Of a DNA stretch of 64,000 nt, positions 26,620-35,503 are shown in pieces; the first letter of the stretch is position 1; each line of letters opens with the position of its first letter. The DNA comes from Bacillus sp. 123MFChir2 (GTDB taxonomy: Bacteria; Bacillota; Bacilli; Bacillales; Bacillaceae_G): the NCBI RefSeq assembly GCF_000383235.1, contig NZ_KB910930.1, positions 1 through 64,000 on the forward strand, read 5' to 3'. The notes beneath the pieces are model-generated. The model ran no database searches and was not told the origin of the DNA. It was given only the letters and a program-made list of their open reading frames with translations. The position numbers and the translations under genes were made by a program.

Positions 26620-27033
26620 TTAGGAAACACATATAAAGTTTCTGATTTGTGAATAGCGATAGCTTACTTTGCGGCGACGACCTGCTTTCCATGTATATCC
26701 CACTACTCCGTGTGTTCTTACTTCAGTCGGATAAAACCAAAAGTCCCTCCCGAAAGGTCCTTGTCCTCTTAACCCAATAAATCCCCATCTTCCTAAACAA
26801 TTACACAGCGCTGATCGTATTGAACCCATTTGTGCAGGAGCAGAAAATGTAGAAGGTGCTGATGGTGGTTGTGCTGGTGGTGCTGATGTTGGTGCATCTT
26901 CAGCGTCGTCGGGACGATATACATCATCATCGATTTCTCTCATGTCCCCTAAGGACTGATAATTAGGATTTTGCGGATAATACTGTGGTTGATGATAATT
27001 TTGATGCGGAAAATACATCGGTTGATTATTCAT
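26620..27033 (-). CDS. Pro/Tyr-rich protein of unknown function
   Basis: A 137-aa protein. The N-terminal third is rich in Asn, Gln, Tyr and Pro (YHQPQYYPQNPNYQ), then an Ala/Pro/Ser linker (APTSAPPAQPPSAPS), then a conserved-looking C-terminal domain (about 77-137) with LGRWGFIGLRGQGPFGRDF, VVGYTWKAGRRRKVSYRY and two Cys early on. The composition recalls Bacillus spore-surface proteins, but no known family is recognised. GAGGTGATG lies before the ATG. It is a single gene. Confidence 0.65.
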   Translation of the reverse strand: MNNQPMYFPHQNYHQPQYYPQNPNYQSLGDMREIDDDVYRPDDAEDAPTSAPPAQPPSAPSTFSAPAQMGSIRSALCNCLGRWGFIGLRGQGPFGRDFWFYPTEVRTHGVVGYTWKAGRRRKVSYRYSQIRNFICVS

Positions 27034-27167
27034 GAAAACATCACCTCATCTTTTGAAATACACACTTAAAATAGTAGTATGTTGTGTAGTTTGTATATGA
27101 AGCTTATTCATAGCCCAAAAATGTTTTTATCTTTTGTTAAAAAAATCACAAATTGTTTAAAAATTAA

Positions 27168-27211
27168 TATGAAATTTTACATATCCTATTATTTATATTT
27201 AATAATATGTT
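27168..27211 (+). promoter_or_regulatory. PlcR box of the second collagenase
   Basis: TATGAAATTTTACATA (27168-27183) fits TATGNAN4TNCATA. A weak -10 TATGTT follows 22 bases later, then the start codon at 27249. Confidence 0.75.
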
Positions 27212-27248
27212 ATTTTATGTTAATGATATACAGATATGGGGGAGAATT

Positions 27249-30200
27249 ATGAAAAAGAAAATGAATCAAATTATGCTTGGAATTAGTACAATGGCACTGT
27301 CGTTAGGGGCGTTGCAAGCTGAAGTATCAGCGGAAGAAAAAGTACCTTACAATGTACTGCAAATCAAACCAGCAGGGATAGAAAAGCCAAAAGATACAGT
27401 TGCTCGTTCCTCAAAGGCTGATGAAACATTATCATTTGAAGAACGTTTAAAAGTTGGAGATTTTTCACAGAAGCCAGCTTCCACTAAGAAAAGTGTGAAA
27501 GCGAAGCAGTCGCAAGAAAGCTATACTTTGGATGAGCTGAATAAAATGAGCGATGAGGAGTTAATTGATACACTAGCGAATATTCGCAGCGGACAAATTA
27601 AAGGTTTATTTCAGTTTAACGAAGAAACAAAAGCTTTCTATGGAAATAAAGAGCGTATGCAAGTAATTATGAATGGATTAGAGAAACGAGGAAGTACGTT
27701 TACAAAAAATGATACAAAAGGAATTGATACATTTACTGAAGTGCTCCGCTCCGCTTTTTATGTCGGAGCTTATAATGAGGAATTAAGTTATTTAAAAGAG
27801 AGAAGCTTCAAAGATAAGTGTTTACCGGCATTAAAAGCAATTGCGAAGAATCCAAACTTTAAACTTGGTACAGCTGAGCAAGATTTGGTTGTAAATGCAT
27901 ACGGGGATTTAATGAGGAATGCTTCTAGTGACGTTGAAACAGTGCAATATGCAGCAAAAATTTTAAAACAGTATAATAATAACCTTTCTACATATGAAAA
28001 TGACCGTAAGAAAGGAGATGCTGTATACGTTTTGATGCAAGCTGTTGATGCCAGTATAGATACTGATAGGGTCCTTTCGGGTAAAGAGCCAAATGCGACA
28101 ATGTGGTATGGGAAGATTGATAGTTTTATAAATGAAGTCAATAAAATGGCGCTTATAGGTAATGTGACGGATAAAAATGGTTGGCTCATTAATAACGGTA
28201 TTTACTATGCAGGACGTTTAGGGAAATTTCATAGTAATCCGAAGAAAGGGTTAGACGTTGTTACCAAGGCGATGCAGATGTATCCATATTTAGGAGAGCA
28301 ATATTTTGGTGCAGCGCAGCAGGTTGCTACAAATTACCGCGGAGTAGATGCCAACGGAAAAGCAGTAAATTTAGATCAAATTAAAGAAGAGGGAAAGAAG
28401 AAATTTTTACCTAAAACGTATACATTTGATGACGGTGCAATTGTCTTTAAAACGGGAGATAAAGTGACAGAGGAAAAAATCCAAAGATTGTATTGGGCTG
28501 CGAAAGAAGTAAAAGCACAATATCATCGTGTAATCGGAAATGATAAAGCATTAGAACAAGGGAATGCGGATGATGTATTAACAATCGTGATTTATAATAC
28601 GCCAGATGAATATAAATTTAACCAGCAATTGTACGGATATGAAACGAGTAATGGTGGTATTTATATTGAAAACGTAGGAACGTTCTTTACATATGAACGT
28701 ACGCCGCGGCAAAGTATTTATAGTTTAGAAGAATTGTTTCGCCATGAATTTACACACTATTTGCAAGGAAGATATGAAGTGCCTGGATTATGGGGGCAAG
28801 GAGAATTACAGCAAAATGAACGTTTGACATGGTATGAAGAAGGAAATGCGGAATTTTTTGCGGGATCGACGCGTACGAATAACGTTGTTCCGCGCAAAAG
28901 TGTAATTAGAGGATTATCATTTGATCCTGCAGGGCGTTATACAGCAGAACAAACATTATCTGCAAAATACGGAACGTGGGATTTTTATAACTATTCATTT
29001 GCATTGCAGTCTTATATGTATAATCATAAATTTGATACATTCGACAAAATACAAGATTTAATTCGTGCAAATGATGTGCAAGGTTATGATGCATACCGTG
29101 ATCAGTTAAGTAAAGATGAACAATTAAATAAAGAATATCAAACATATATGCAGCAATTAATTGATAATCGAGAAAAATTTACTGTGCCGCAAGTATCAGA
29201 TGATTATGTAGTAAGTCATGCACAAAAAGCACTAGCTGAAGTGAGGCAGGAAATTGCGGATGTTGCGAATGTAAAAGATGCCAAGATTACAAAGCATAAG
29301 TCTCAATTCTTTAATACATTTACAGTTGAAGGTACGTATACAGGCAATACAGCGAAAGGTGAATCTGAAGACTGGAAAACGATGAGTAAACAAGTGAACG
29401 AAGCATTAGATACGCTGTCACAAAAAGGATGGAGCGGTTATAAAACAGTAACAGCGTACTTTGTAAATTATCGTGTAAATAACGAAAATCAGTTCCAATA
29501 TGATATTGTTTTCCACGGCATTGCAACAGATGAAGGCGAAAGTCAAGGAACGATTATAAGGAGAAAAGATGCCTATTCCGGGGAAGAAAATAAAGCAATT
29601 GAGTTTAAGAGTGATAGTTCAAAAGCTGAAGACCGAAAAATCATTTCGTACCTTTGGGACTTTGGAGATGGGGAAACAAGCACAGAAGAAAATCCTACTC
29701 ATGCATATGAAAAAGAAGGAACGTATACGGCAACCTTAACAATGACAGATGATAAAGGAAAAGAAAGTAAAGAACAAATGACAGTTCATATAGAGCGAGA
29801 AAAAGAAATATATTACGGAGAAGAAAATAGCGCAATTCAGTTTAAGAGCGATAGTTCAAAAGCTGAAGGTCGAAAAGTTATTTCGTACCTTTGGGACTTT
29901 GGAGATGGGAAAACAAGCACAGAAGAAAATCCTACTCATGCATATGAAAAAGAAGGAACGTATACAGCAACCTTAACAATGACAGATGATAAAGGAAAAG
30001 AAAGCAAAGAACAAATGACAGTTAGTGTAGATCGAATAGGAGCAACTGAAATAGAACCAAATAATCGTCCTGAACAAGCAAATGTAATTCCGTTTAATAC
30101 GCTTCTCAAAGGTTCATTTAAGGAAGAAAACTATACGGATATTTATACGTTTAATGTGTCATCACCAAAAGAAATGGAGATTTTTGTTATTAATGAATGT

Positions 30201-30377
30201 AAACTCAACATGACGTGGGCGCTTTATCATGAATCGGATTTGAGAACATCCGTTACAAATGGACAGCCTGGTGGAGATGTAATTAAAGGAAAGTTTACTG
30301 CAAAACCAGGGAAGTATTATTTATATGTGGGTACATATGATCAGAGAAATGGCACATATTCCGTTAAAGTAAAATAA
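27249..30377 (+). CDS. Secreted collagenase (peptidase family M9) with tandem PKD domains
   Basis: A 1042-aa paralogue of the enzyme at 8174. It has a signal peptide (ending VSAEE), an activator region, a catalytic HEFTH at 499-503 with Glu at about 531 (EEGNAEFF), two PKD domains (about 771-850 and 855-932, both WDFGDG) and a C-terminal PPC domain. The two PKD units are almost identical in DNA with a 237-base offset, while the other collagenase has one. GGGGGAG precedes the ATG at 27249; a longer reading has no site. A PlcR box lies 66 bases before the start. Confidence 0.95.
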   Translation: MKKKMNQIMLGISTMALSLGALQAEVSAEEKVPYNVLQIKPAGIEKPKDTVARSSKADETLSFEERLKVGDFSQKPASTKKSVKAKQSQESYTLDELNKMSDEELIDTLANIRSGQIKGLFQFNEETKAFYGNKERMQVIMNGLEKRGSTFTKNDTKGIDTFTEVLRSAFYVGAYNEELSYLKERSFKDKCLPALKAIAKNPNFKLGTAEQDLVVNAYGDLMRNASSDVETVQYAAKILKQYNNNLSTYENDRKKGDAVYVLMQAVDASIDTDRVLSGKEPNATMWYGKIDSFINEVNKMALIGNVTDKNGWLINNGIYYAGRLGKFHSNPKKGLDVVTKAMQMYPYLGEQYFGAAQQVATNYRGVDANGKAVNLDQIKEEGKKKFLPKTYTFDDGAIVFKTGDKVTEEKIQRLYWAAKEVKAQYHRVIGNDKALEQGNADDVLTIVIYNTPDEYKFNQQLYGYETSNGGIYIENVGTFFTYERTPRQSIYSLEELFRHEFTHYLQGRYEVPGLWGQGELQQNERLTWYEEGNAEFFAGSTRTNNVVPRKSVIRGLSFDPAGRYTAEQTLSAKYGTWDFYNYSFALQSYMYNHKFDTFDKIQDLIRANDVQGYDAYRDQLSKDEQLNKEYQTYMQQLIDNREKFTVPQVSDDYVVSHAQKALAEVRQEIADVANVKDAKITKHKSQFFNTFTVEGTYTGNTAKGESEDWKTMSKQVNEALDTLSQKGWSGYKTVTAYFVNYRVNNENQFQYDIVFHGIATDEGESQGTIIRRKDAYSGEENKAIEFKSDSSKAEDRKIISYLWDFGDGETSTEENPTHAYEKEGTYTATLTMTDDKGKESKEQMTVHIEREKEIYYGEENSAIQFKSDSSKAEGRKVISYLWDFGDGKTSTEENPTHAYEKEGTYTATLTMTDDKGKESKEQMTVSVDRIGATEIEPNNRPEQANVIPFNTLLKGSFKEENYTDIYTFNVSSPKEMEIFVINECKLNMTWALYHESDLRTSVTNGQPGGDVIKGKFTAKPGKYYLYVGTYDQRNGTYSVKVK
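29583..30020 (+). repeat. Tandem duplication encoding PKD domains
   Basis: About 204 bases from GAAGAAAATAAAGCAATT recur 237 bases on with only scattered differences, keeping frame (79 codons). Confidence 0.85.
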
Positions 30378-30385
30378 AGATAGAA

Positions 30386-30426
30386 ATAGAGATACTTCTT
30401 CATAGAAAGAAGTGTCTCTATTTTAT
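30386..30426 (+). terminator. Terminator of the second collagenase
   Basis: AAATAGAGATACTTCTT pairs with AAGAAGTGTCTCTATTT. Confidence 0.8.
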
Positions 30427-30496
30427 TTAGCGAATCATAACTTACGGAAATTAGGATATTGTAGAAGGAAATTTATGCGAGGAGCGCCAATTTTGT

Positions 30497-30706
30497 TATA
30501 TATAGATGCAAATTGAAAAACTAACATAAAAACCCTTTTCTTTTTCGGTGGGCGAGAGCAACTGGCCATGCATAGAGACGGTCAGTTCCTTTTCCTGCCA
30601 CGTACAAAGTTTAAAACAAAGATAGACAGCAAGTAGCGGCCATGTTTTGTTCTGCATAGCAGCGACTTAGATGTTAAAAAGTCAACTTGTATTTATATAA
30701 ATAAAC
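30497..30706 (+). repeat. bcr1 repeat, full copy
   Basis: ATATATAGATGCAAATTG to ACTTGTATTTATATAAATA, nearly identical to the 132 copy. It ends where the terminator of the next (leftward) gene begins. Confidence 0.88.
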
Positions 30707-30736
30707 CCGCTAAAACTATTCATTAGCGGGTTTGTT
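30703..30736 (-). terminator. Terminator of the PH-like membrane protein gene
   Basis: AAACCCGCTAA pairs with TTAGCGGGTTT. The right arm overlaps the last codons of the gene. Confidence 0.7.
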
Positions 30737-31135
30737 TATGATTCTGATAGTAGGACATTTTTCTTTTAATAAACTAATAAATTTTTCTTCTTCTTGTGGT
30801 ACACAAACTGTTAGTATATCAAATAAACCATATGCAATTTCTAATCGCCGTCTTGTCCATTTTTTGGAGTTTAATGATTTGCCGTAGTATTTCATGTGTT
30901 GAATATCTTTAAAAGGAATTTCGGTGTTTGTAAAATAGTATTTAATAATAATGGATTTATCGGTGATGGTATAAGTGGATCTAGCAACTAATAACAAATT
31001 AATTATGTTTAACAATATCATACAACTTAAATAAACATTATTGTCTTCTTGTATGAAAAACATTGCAATAAAAAAGAAAATAGGTATTAAAAGCATGAGC
31101 ATATGAAAAGGATTTTGTTTTACTTTGAATTTCAT
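30716..31135 (-). CDS. Membrane protein with bacterial PH-like domain
   Basis: A 139-aa protein with two membrane helices (about 11-50) followed by a small beta-rich domain (about 52-130) with YTITDKSIIIKYYFTNTEIP and LLKEKCPTIRI, typical of bacterial PH domains attached to paired helices. GAGGTGG precedes the ATG. A PlcR box (31199) and TATAAT (31176-31171 leftwards) lie upstream, so it should be part of the PlcR regulon. It is divergent from the SunI-like gene, which has a related fold. Confidence 0.75.
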   Translation of the reverse strand: MKFKVKQNPFHMLMLLIPIFFFIAMFFIQEDNNVYLSCMILLNIINLLLVARSTYTITDKSIIIKYYFTNTEIPFKDIQHMKYYGKSLNSKKWTRRRLEIAYGLFDILTVCVPQEEEKFISLLKEKCPTIRIINKPANE

Positions 31136-31170
31136 GTATATCCACCTCGGTATCTTCGGTACATAAAATA

Positions 31171-31241
31171 ATTATAATACAATAATTCTTAGGTGAAATA
31201 TGCATAATTGCATATTTTATCTTTTTTTAATGAGGTAAAAT
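31171..31241. promoter_or_regulatory. Divergent PlcR box
   Basis: TATGCATAATTGCATA (31199-31214) fits TATGNAN4TNCATA and is palindromic. Leftward TATAAT is 22 bases away (31171-31176); rightward TAAAAT is 21 bases away (31236-31241). One box can serve both genes. Confidence 0.8.
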
Positions 31242-31301
31242 TTGTAATAGATTTTTATTTTTGTTATAAAAATCTATTAATCATGGAAAGGTCTTGATCA
31301 A

Positions 31302-31556
31302 ATGCTAGGAATTAAAGTTACAAAAACAGACGAAGAATTAATGATTGAATGGCAACTAGCAAAAATTTGTATTCCTCTAAAGGAAATTATTGAGGTCATT
31401 GAAGATGACACTTATGGTGGAGAGGAAGCGAATGTAATTCGAATTGGAACGCCGTATGGGACAACGGATCGAATCCTGATTAAGACTAAAAAATACAATT
31501 ATTTGTTATTTACTACAAATAAAACTTCAATTTTGAATGCGATACATTCAGCTTGA
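31302..31556 (+). CDS. SunI/YnzG-like small PH-fold protein
   Basis: An 84-aa protein that reads like B. subtilis SunI/Ynz[59 protein letters not shown]. SunI gives immunity to the bacteriocin sublancin; most homologues have no known role. Unlike SunI there is no clear membrane helix here. GGAAAGG precedes the ATG. Shared PlcR control with secreted toxins would suit a self-protection role, which is inference. Confidence 0.7.
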   Translation: MLGIKVTKTDEELMIEWQLAKICIPLKEIIEVIEDDTYGGEEANVIRIGTPYGTTDRILIKTKKYNYLLFTTNKTSILNAIHSA

Positions 31557-31567
31557 AAATATTTCAT

Positions 31568-31606
31568 TTTAAAAGCCCTTGGGAAGCGTCCCAAGGGCTA
31601 TAGTTT
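31568..31606 (+). terminator. Terminator of the SunI-like gene
   Basis: AGCCCTTGGGA pairs with TCCCAAGGGCT, followed by ATAGTTTTT. Confidence 0.75.
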
Positions 31607-31620
31607 TTCATGAAGGTCTT

Positions 31621-32162
31621 CTATATAAAAAGTGGAATGAATTGATAATAAGAAACAATGCCGGCTATTGATTCGAGACACATGCCAACGAGCACATCAG
31701 ATGGATAGTGCAGGCCGAGATAAATACGCGAAATGCCTACGCTAATTGCAACAGGAAGTAGCAAGAATGTCTATGTGGTTCATATAATAGAAAAGGAATG
31801 ATAACAGAAAAGATAGCAGTTGTGTGTCCAGATGGAAAAGAATGATCCATTAATGGATTTGTAGGGTACTTTGCATTATGAATTGTTAAATAAGGGCGTT
31901 TTCGCGGAAGGGATTTTTTGGAAATTCGTACGGAAATATGACTAATGGCAAGGGAAATAGCGCTTGTAATTGCTATGCCTCGTAAAGATCCGCTTGTGAG
32001 AACAAGTAAGAATATAATAAGAGAGATTGTAAACGTTGCACCGCCCATGTGAGTAATGGTGCCAAAAAAGATGTTTAATGTCTTACGTTCGAAATAATGA
32101 TTAATTCCTTTGAAGATGTAGCACTCTATTTTATATAAGGAGCTGCTGGATCTAGTTTTCAT
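31621..32162 (-). pseudogene. Frameshifted PAP2-family phosphatase
   Basis: From ATG 32162 (AAGGAGGAG upstream) the frame encodes membrane helices and the PAP2 motifs KKSLPRKRPY and PSGHTTAIFS, then loses its way after FLLYEPHRH. From about 31778 another frame gives FLLLPVAISVGISRIYLGLHYPSDVL (shown here in two parts: FLLLPVAISVGIS and RIYLGLHYPSDVL), the third motif, to a stop at 31621. All catalytic motifs survive across the two frames, so the lesion is recent or a sequencing error. Intact relatives dephosphorylate undecaprenyl pyrophosphate or phosphatidic acid in the membrane. Confidence 0.8.
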
Positions 32163-32182
32163 TAAACTTCTCCTCCTTACTA

Positions 32183-32388
32183 CATATATATAGATGTAAA
32201 TTGAAAAACCAACATAAAACCCTTTTCTTTTTCGGTGGGCGAGAGAAACTGGCGATGCATAGAGGCGGTCAGTTCCTTTTCCTGCCACGTGCAAAGTTTA
32301 AAACAAAGATAGACAACAAGTAGCGGCCACGTTTTGTCCTGCATAGCAGCGACTTAGGTGTGAAAAAGTCAACTTGCATTTATATGTT
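32183..32388 (+). repeat. bcr1 repeat, full copy
   Basis: ATATATATAGATGTAAATTG to AACTTGCATTTATATGTTA. It lies about 20 bases upstream of the PAP2 pseudogene start. Confidence 0.87.
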
Positions 32389-32447
32389 AATAAGATTTTA
32401 TTGAGGGAATACTAAGATTCTGTAAAGAAAATGTAGAGTTTTACGAA

Positions 32448-32478
32448 AAAAGGCTGCCATGTAAGGTGGCAGCTAAAA
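32448..32478 (-). terminator. Terminator of ytoA
   Basis: AGCTGCCAC pairs with ATGGCAGCC, followed on the leftward strand by TTTTTT. Confidence 0.7.
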
Positions 32479-32481
32479 AGA

Positions 32482-32997
32482 TTACTTCGTTTGTAAACTT
32501 TTATAATATTGTCCTTTTTCGACGTATTGACGACGAATGCGAGACATATCTTCACGGTCTTCTTCCGTTAGTTCACGAATTACTTTGGCTGGGCGACCGA
32601 ATGCAAGTGTATTTGGCGGGATTTTCTTTCCTTGTGGTACTAAACTGCCGGCACCAATAAATGCACCTTTACCAATTTCAGCTCCGTCTAAAATAATGGA
32701 ACCCATACCGATTAAAGCATCTTTTTTCACTGTACAACTATGTAAAATGACTTGATGTCCAATTGTGACATCATCTTCTAAAATAAGTGGATACTTTGGA
32801 CTTTGATGAAGTGTACATTGATCTTGTATATTAGTTCGGTCTCCGATAATCGTAGGAGAAACATCCCCACGGATGACAGTGTTAAACCAAACGCTGGATT
32901 CTTCACCAATTGTAACATCACCTGTAATTGTGACATAGTCAGCAATAAATGCACTATCAGCAATTTTCGGGTTTTTGTCTTTGTAAGGATAAATCAT
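32482..32997 (-). CDS. ytoA: Gamma carbonic anhydrase-family protein (YtoA)
   Basis: A 171-aa left-handed beta-helix with hexapeptide repeats (IADYVTITGDVTIGEESSVW, VTIGHQVILHSCTV, ALIGMGSIILDGAEIGKGAF). Metal-ligand His residues appear in CTLHQS, TIGHQV and ILHSC. The family includes gamma carbonic anhydrases and acetyltransferase-like proteins; activity of the Bacillus members is not settled. The order ytoA, ytpA, ytpB matches B. subtilis. It is divergent from ytpA. Confidence 0.88.
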   Translation of the reverse strand: MIYPYKDKNPKIADSAFIADYVTITGDVTIGEESSVWFNTVIRGDVSPTIIGDRTNIQDQCTLHQSPKYPLILEDDVTIGHQVILHSCTVKKDALIGMGSIILDGAEIGKGAFIGAGSLVPQGKKIPPNTLAFGRPAKVIRELTEEDREDMSRIRRQYVEKGQYYKSLQTK

Positions 32998-33071
32998 ATA
33001 AGTAACCTTCCTCTCCTAGAAACTAATACTAGTGTAGCAAATTATGAAATAGAGTGAAATGGAGGAATTTT

Positions 33072-33872
33072 ATGTGGAATTATGAAGCAGAAGAGGCGAA
33101 AGGTGTTATAGTTATGGTACATGGTGCAATGGAGCATCATGGACGTTACGAAGCACTTGCAGACATGTGGCGTCATTTTGGCTTTCATGTTGTGATGGGA
33201 GATTTACCTGCGCACGGAACAACTTCAAGAAATAGAGGACATATTACGTCATTTGATGAATACATAGAAGAAGTAAAGACATGGATTAAAGAAGCAAGAA
33301 AATATTACTTGCCCCTTTTTCTATTCGGACATAGTATGGGAGGATTAACCGTCATTCGCGTACTGCAAGAAACGAAAATGGATGTGCAGGGAGTAGTCTT
33401 GACTTCGCCATGTTTAGGGGTGTTATCAATGCCGAAACTACCGATTCGTACCATTGCGAAGGTACTGAATGTTGTGACACCGAAAATGCAATTTCATTCA
33501 AATATTACAGTTGAAATGGCAACGCGCAATCATGAAATTCGCGATGCGATGGAAAATGATTCATTGTTCTTGCGCAAAGTATCAGTTCGTTGGTATAGTG
33601 AGTTAATTAAAGCTATAGAAGTTGCACATGAAAAACGAGATGAATTTCCGGACGTACCCCTCTTGCTAATGCAGGCATGTGAGGATAAACTTGTAGATAA
33701 AACACGCGTCCGCAACTGGTTTGATAGTCTGAAAATTAGTGACAAAGCATACAAGGAATGGCCGAATTGTTACCATGAGCTGTTTAATGAGTATGAAAAA
33801 GATGAAATTTTTGCATATGCTAAATCGTTTGTAGAAACACATTTAATTCAAGAAAAAGAAATAAATATTTAA
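33072..33872 (+). CDS. ytpA: Alpha/beta hydrolase, lysophospholipase YtpA
   Basis: A 266-aa serine hydrolase. Nucleophile elbow GHSMGG, oxyanion region MVHGAMEHHGRY, acid residue in ACEDKLVD and catalytic His in NCYHELFNEY. B. subtilis YtpA is linked to lysophospholipid (bacilysocin) formation. The ATG at 33072 is six bases after GGAGG; an ATG 18 bases earlier overlaps it. ytpB follows after 42 bases, the same pairing as in B. subtilis. Confidence 0.88.
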   Translation: MWNYEAEEAKGVIVMVHGAMEHHGRYEALADMWRHFGFHVVMGDLPAHGTTSRNRGHITSFDEYIEEVKTWIKEARKYYLPLFLFGHSMGGLTVIRVLQETKMDVQGVVLTSPCLGVLSMPKLPIRTIAKVLNVVTPKMQFHSNITVEMATRNHEIRDAMENDSLFLRKVSVRWYSELIKAIEVAHEKRDEFPDVPLLLMQACEDKLVDKTRVRNWFDSLKISDKAYKEWPNCYHELFNEYEKDEIFAYAKSFVETHLIQEKEINI

Positions 33873-33914
33873 CAGTATAAATTTTATATTCATTTAGAGG
33901 AGATGAAGAAAGAA

Positions 33915-34976
33915 GTGAAAGTACCGAGTAACCCCATAACGCTCATGGCGAAAGTATACCGAGATGTGTTTCCGGTCGTACACCATGAGCTCGCAATGTG
34001 GAAAGAACGCGCCTACCATATTCCGAATGATGAACTCCATAATCAAGCATTAGCGAGTATTGAGCATAAAACATTTCACTGTGAAGGCGGCGGCATTCTA
34101 GCGCTGCTTGCCGATGAACATCGCGAGGAATGCATTCGATTCATTGTAGCATATCAAACAATTAGTGATTATTTGGATAATTTATGCGACCGTAGTACAT
34201 CACTTGATCCTAATGATTTTGCAGCGCTCCATGAGTCAATGCTTGCAGCGCTAACACCAGGAAGTGAAGGAAGCAACTATTATCGTTACCGTGATGATCA
34301 AGATGATGGTGGTTATTTAGATGAACTTGTAATAACTTGTCAAGAAGTGCTTGCGAAGACGAAGCATTATAACAAGATTGCACCAATTCTTCACGAACTT
34401 GCTTGTTATTACTGTGATTTACAGATTCATAAACATGTAAAGCAAGAAGAGAGAGAAGAGCGCTTAAAAACGTGGTTTGCAGCACATCGTGAAAAAGTCC
34501 CGCCAATGAGCTGGTTTGAGTTTTCTGCTTGTGCAGGTTCAACGCTCGGTATTTTCTGCCTTGTAGCGTATGCATTCCATGATGAATTAACAGACGATGA
34601 TATTATGAAAATTAAACAAGGATATTTTCCTTATGTACAAGGACTACATATTTTACTTGATTACTTCATTGACCAAGAAGAAGATCGAATTGGCGGAGAT
34701 TTAAATTTTTGTAGTTATTATGAAAATAAAGAAACAACTCTTGAGAGATTGCAACATTTTGTAATAGAAGCAGAAAGAAGTTTAGAACAACTGCCGCACA
34801 TGAAATTCCATCGCCTCATCAGCCGAGGACTGCTTGGCATTTATTTATCAGACGAGAAAGTGTCGCAGCAAAAAGAAATGCAGCACATGGCACGGCGCAT
34901 CGTGAAATACGGAGGTTTTACTTCACGCTTTTTCTACTGGAATGGAAAGATGTATCGGAAGAAAATCGCGCAGTAA
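33915..34976 (+). CDS. ytpB: Tetraprenyl-beta-curcumene synthase (YtpB)
   Basis: About 353 aa of the DUF2600/YtpB terpene synthase family, which cyclises tetraprenyl diphosphate to tetraprenyl-beta-curcumene, a precursor of C35 terpenes in Bacillus. The Asp-rich DYLDNLCD region (about 78-85) should bind Mg-diphosphate, with DYFIDQEEDRIGGDLNF further on. The start is uncertain: ATG 33903 touches the AGAGGAG site, so GTG 33915 (KVPSNPITLMAKVYRD) is preferred. It is paired with ytpA. Confidence 0.88.
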   Translation: MKVPSNPITLMAKVYRDVFPVVHHELAMWKERAYHIPNDELHNQALASIEHKTFHCEGGGILALLADEHREECIRFIVAYQTISDYLDNLCDRSTSLDPNDFAALHESMLAALTPGSEGSNYYRYRDDQDDGGYLDELVITCQEVLAKTKHYNKIAPILHELACYYCDLQIHKHVKQEEREERLKTWFAAHREKVPPMSWFEFSACAGSTLGIFCLVAYAFHDELTDDDIMKIKQGYFPYVQGLHILLDYFIDQEEDRIGGDLNFCSYYENKETTLERLQHFVIEAERSLEQLPHMKFHRLISRGLLGIYLSDEKVSQQKEMQHMARRIVKYGGFTSRFFYWNGKMYRKKIAQ

Positions 34977-34977
34977 T

Positions 34978-35023
34978 GAAAACGAGCTGTATTCTACAGA
35001 GGGTAGGATGCAGCTCGTTTTTA
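34978..35023 (+). terminator. Terminator of ytpAB
   Basis: AAACGAGCTGTAT pairs with ATGCAGCTCGTTT, followed by TTA. Confidence 0.75.
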
Positions 35024-35025
35024 TG

Positions 35026-35199
35026 TTAATACGGGATAAAAGGATCATTCCGATGCTGATCATCTCTTCCTAGTTCCTCATGAATGGTTTGGTTATCTGA
35101 TTTATTTGGAGCTTTGGATTTATATTTGCGCTGTAAGAAAAACCCTACACTAATAAGCAAAATGCAAATGGACCAAAATATGATACCAAAGATTGTCAT
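35026..35199 (-). CDS. Small membrane protein, uncharacterised
   Basis: A 57-aa protein with one N-terminal membrane helix (FGIIFWSICILLISVGFFL), then a polar tail ending DDQHRNDPFIPY. GAGGTGAA lies six bases before the ATG. It is convergent with ytpB and divergent from the 35255 gene. I do not recognise it. Confidence 0.65.
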   Translation of the reverse strand: MTIFGIIFWSICILLISVGFFLQRKYKSKAPNKSDNQTIHEELGRDDQHRNDPFIPY

Positions 35200-35254
35200 G
35201 TATTCACCTCTTTTTTTCTATTATATGGTAAAATGTAAATGCGGAGGTGCTAAA

Positions 35255-35458
35255 ATGAAGAAATTCTTTAAAAAGTTATATGATAATATCGAAGTTTCGT
35301 TATTAGTGTGCCTTTCTATTTCATTTGTACTTGGTATTTATAATATGCTGATAAAAGCAGGTGGACCAACAACTGTAGATTACATTATGCAGGCGGTATT
35401 AGCAGTAGTTATTATTGTGGATATTTGGTTCTTAAAGCATCCAGAAGAAACGAATTAA
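35255..35458 (+). CDS. Small two-helix membrane protein, uncharacterised
   Basis: A 67-aa protein that starts MKKFFKKLYDNIEVSLLVCL and has two membrane helices and a charged end (LKHPEETN). GGAGGTG lies seven bases before the ATG. It has its own terminator. Function is unknown. Confidence 0.7.
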   Translation: MKKFFKKLYDNIEVSLLVCLSISFVLGIYNMLIKAGGPTTVDYIMQAVLAVVIIVDIWFLKHPEETN

Positions 35459-35485
35459 GGAGCGCTCAAGGGGGCTCCTTTTGTT
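35457..35485 (+). terminator. Terminator
   Basis: AAGGAGC pairs with GCTCCTT, then TTGTTG. Confidence 0.6.
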
Positions 35486-35503
35486 GTTATATCCATGTTG
35501 GAT

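Noticed and set aside
26449-26620. PlcR control of the Pro/Tyr-rich gene by the 26433 box
   Set aside because: That gene is transcribed towards the box from 27033, so the box cannot be its promoter.
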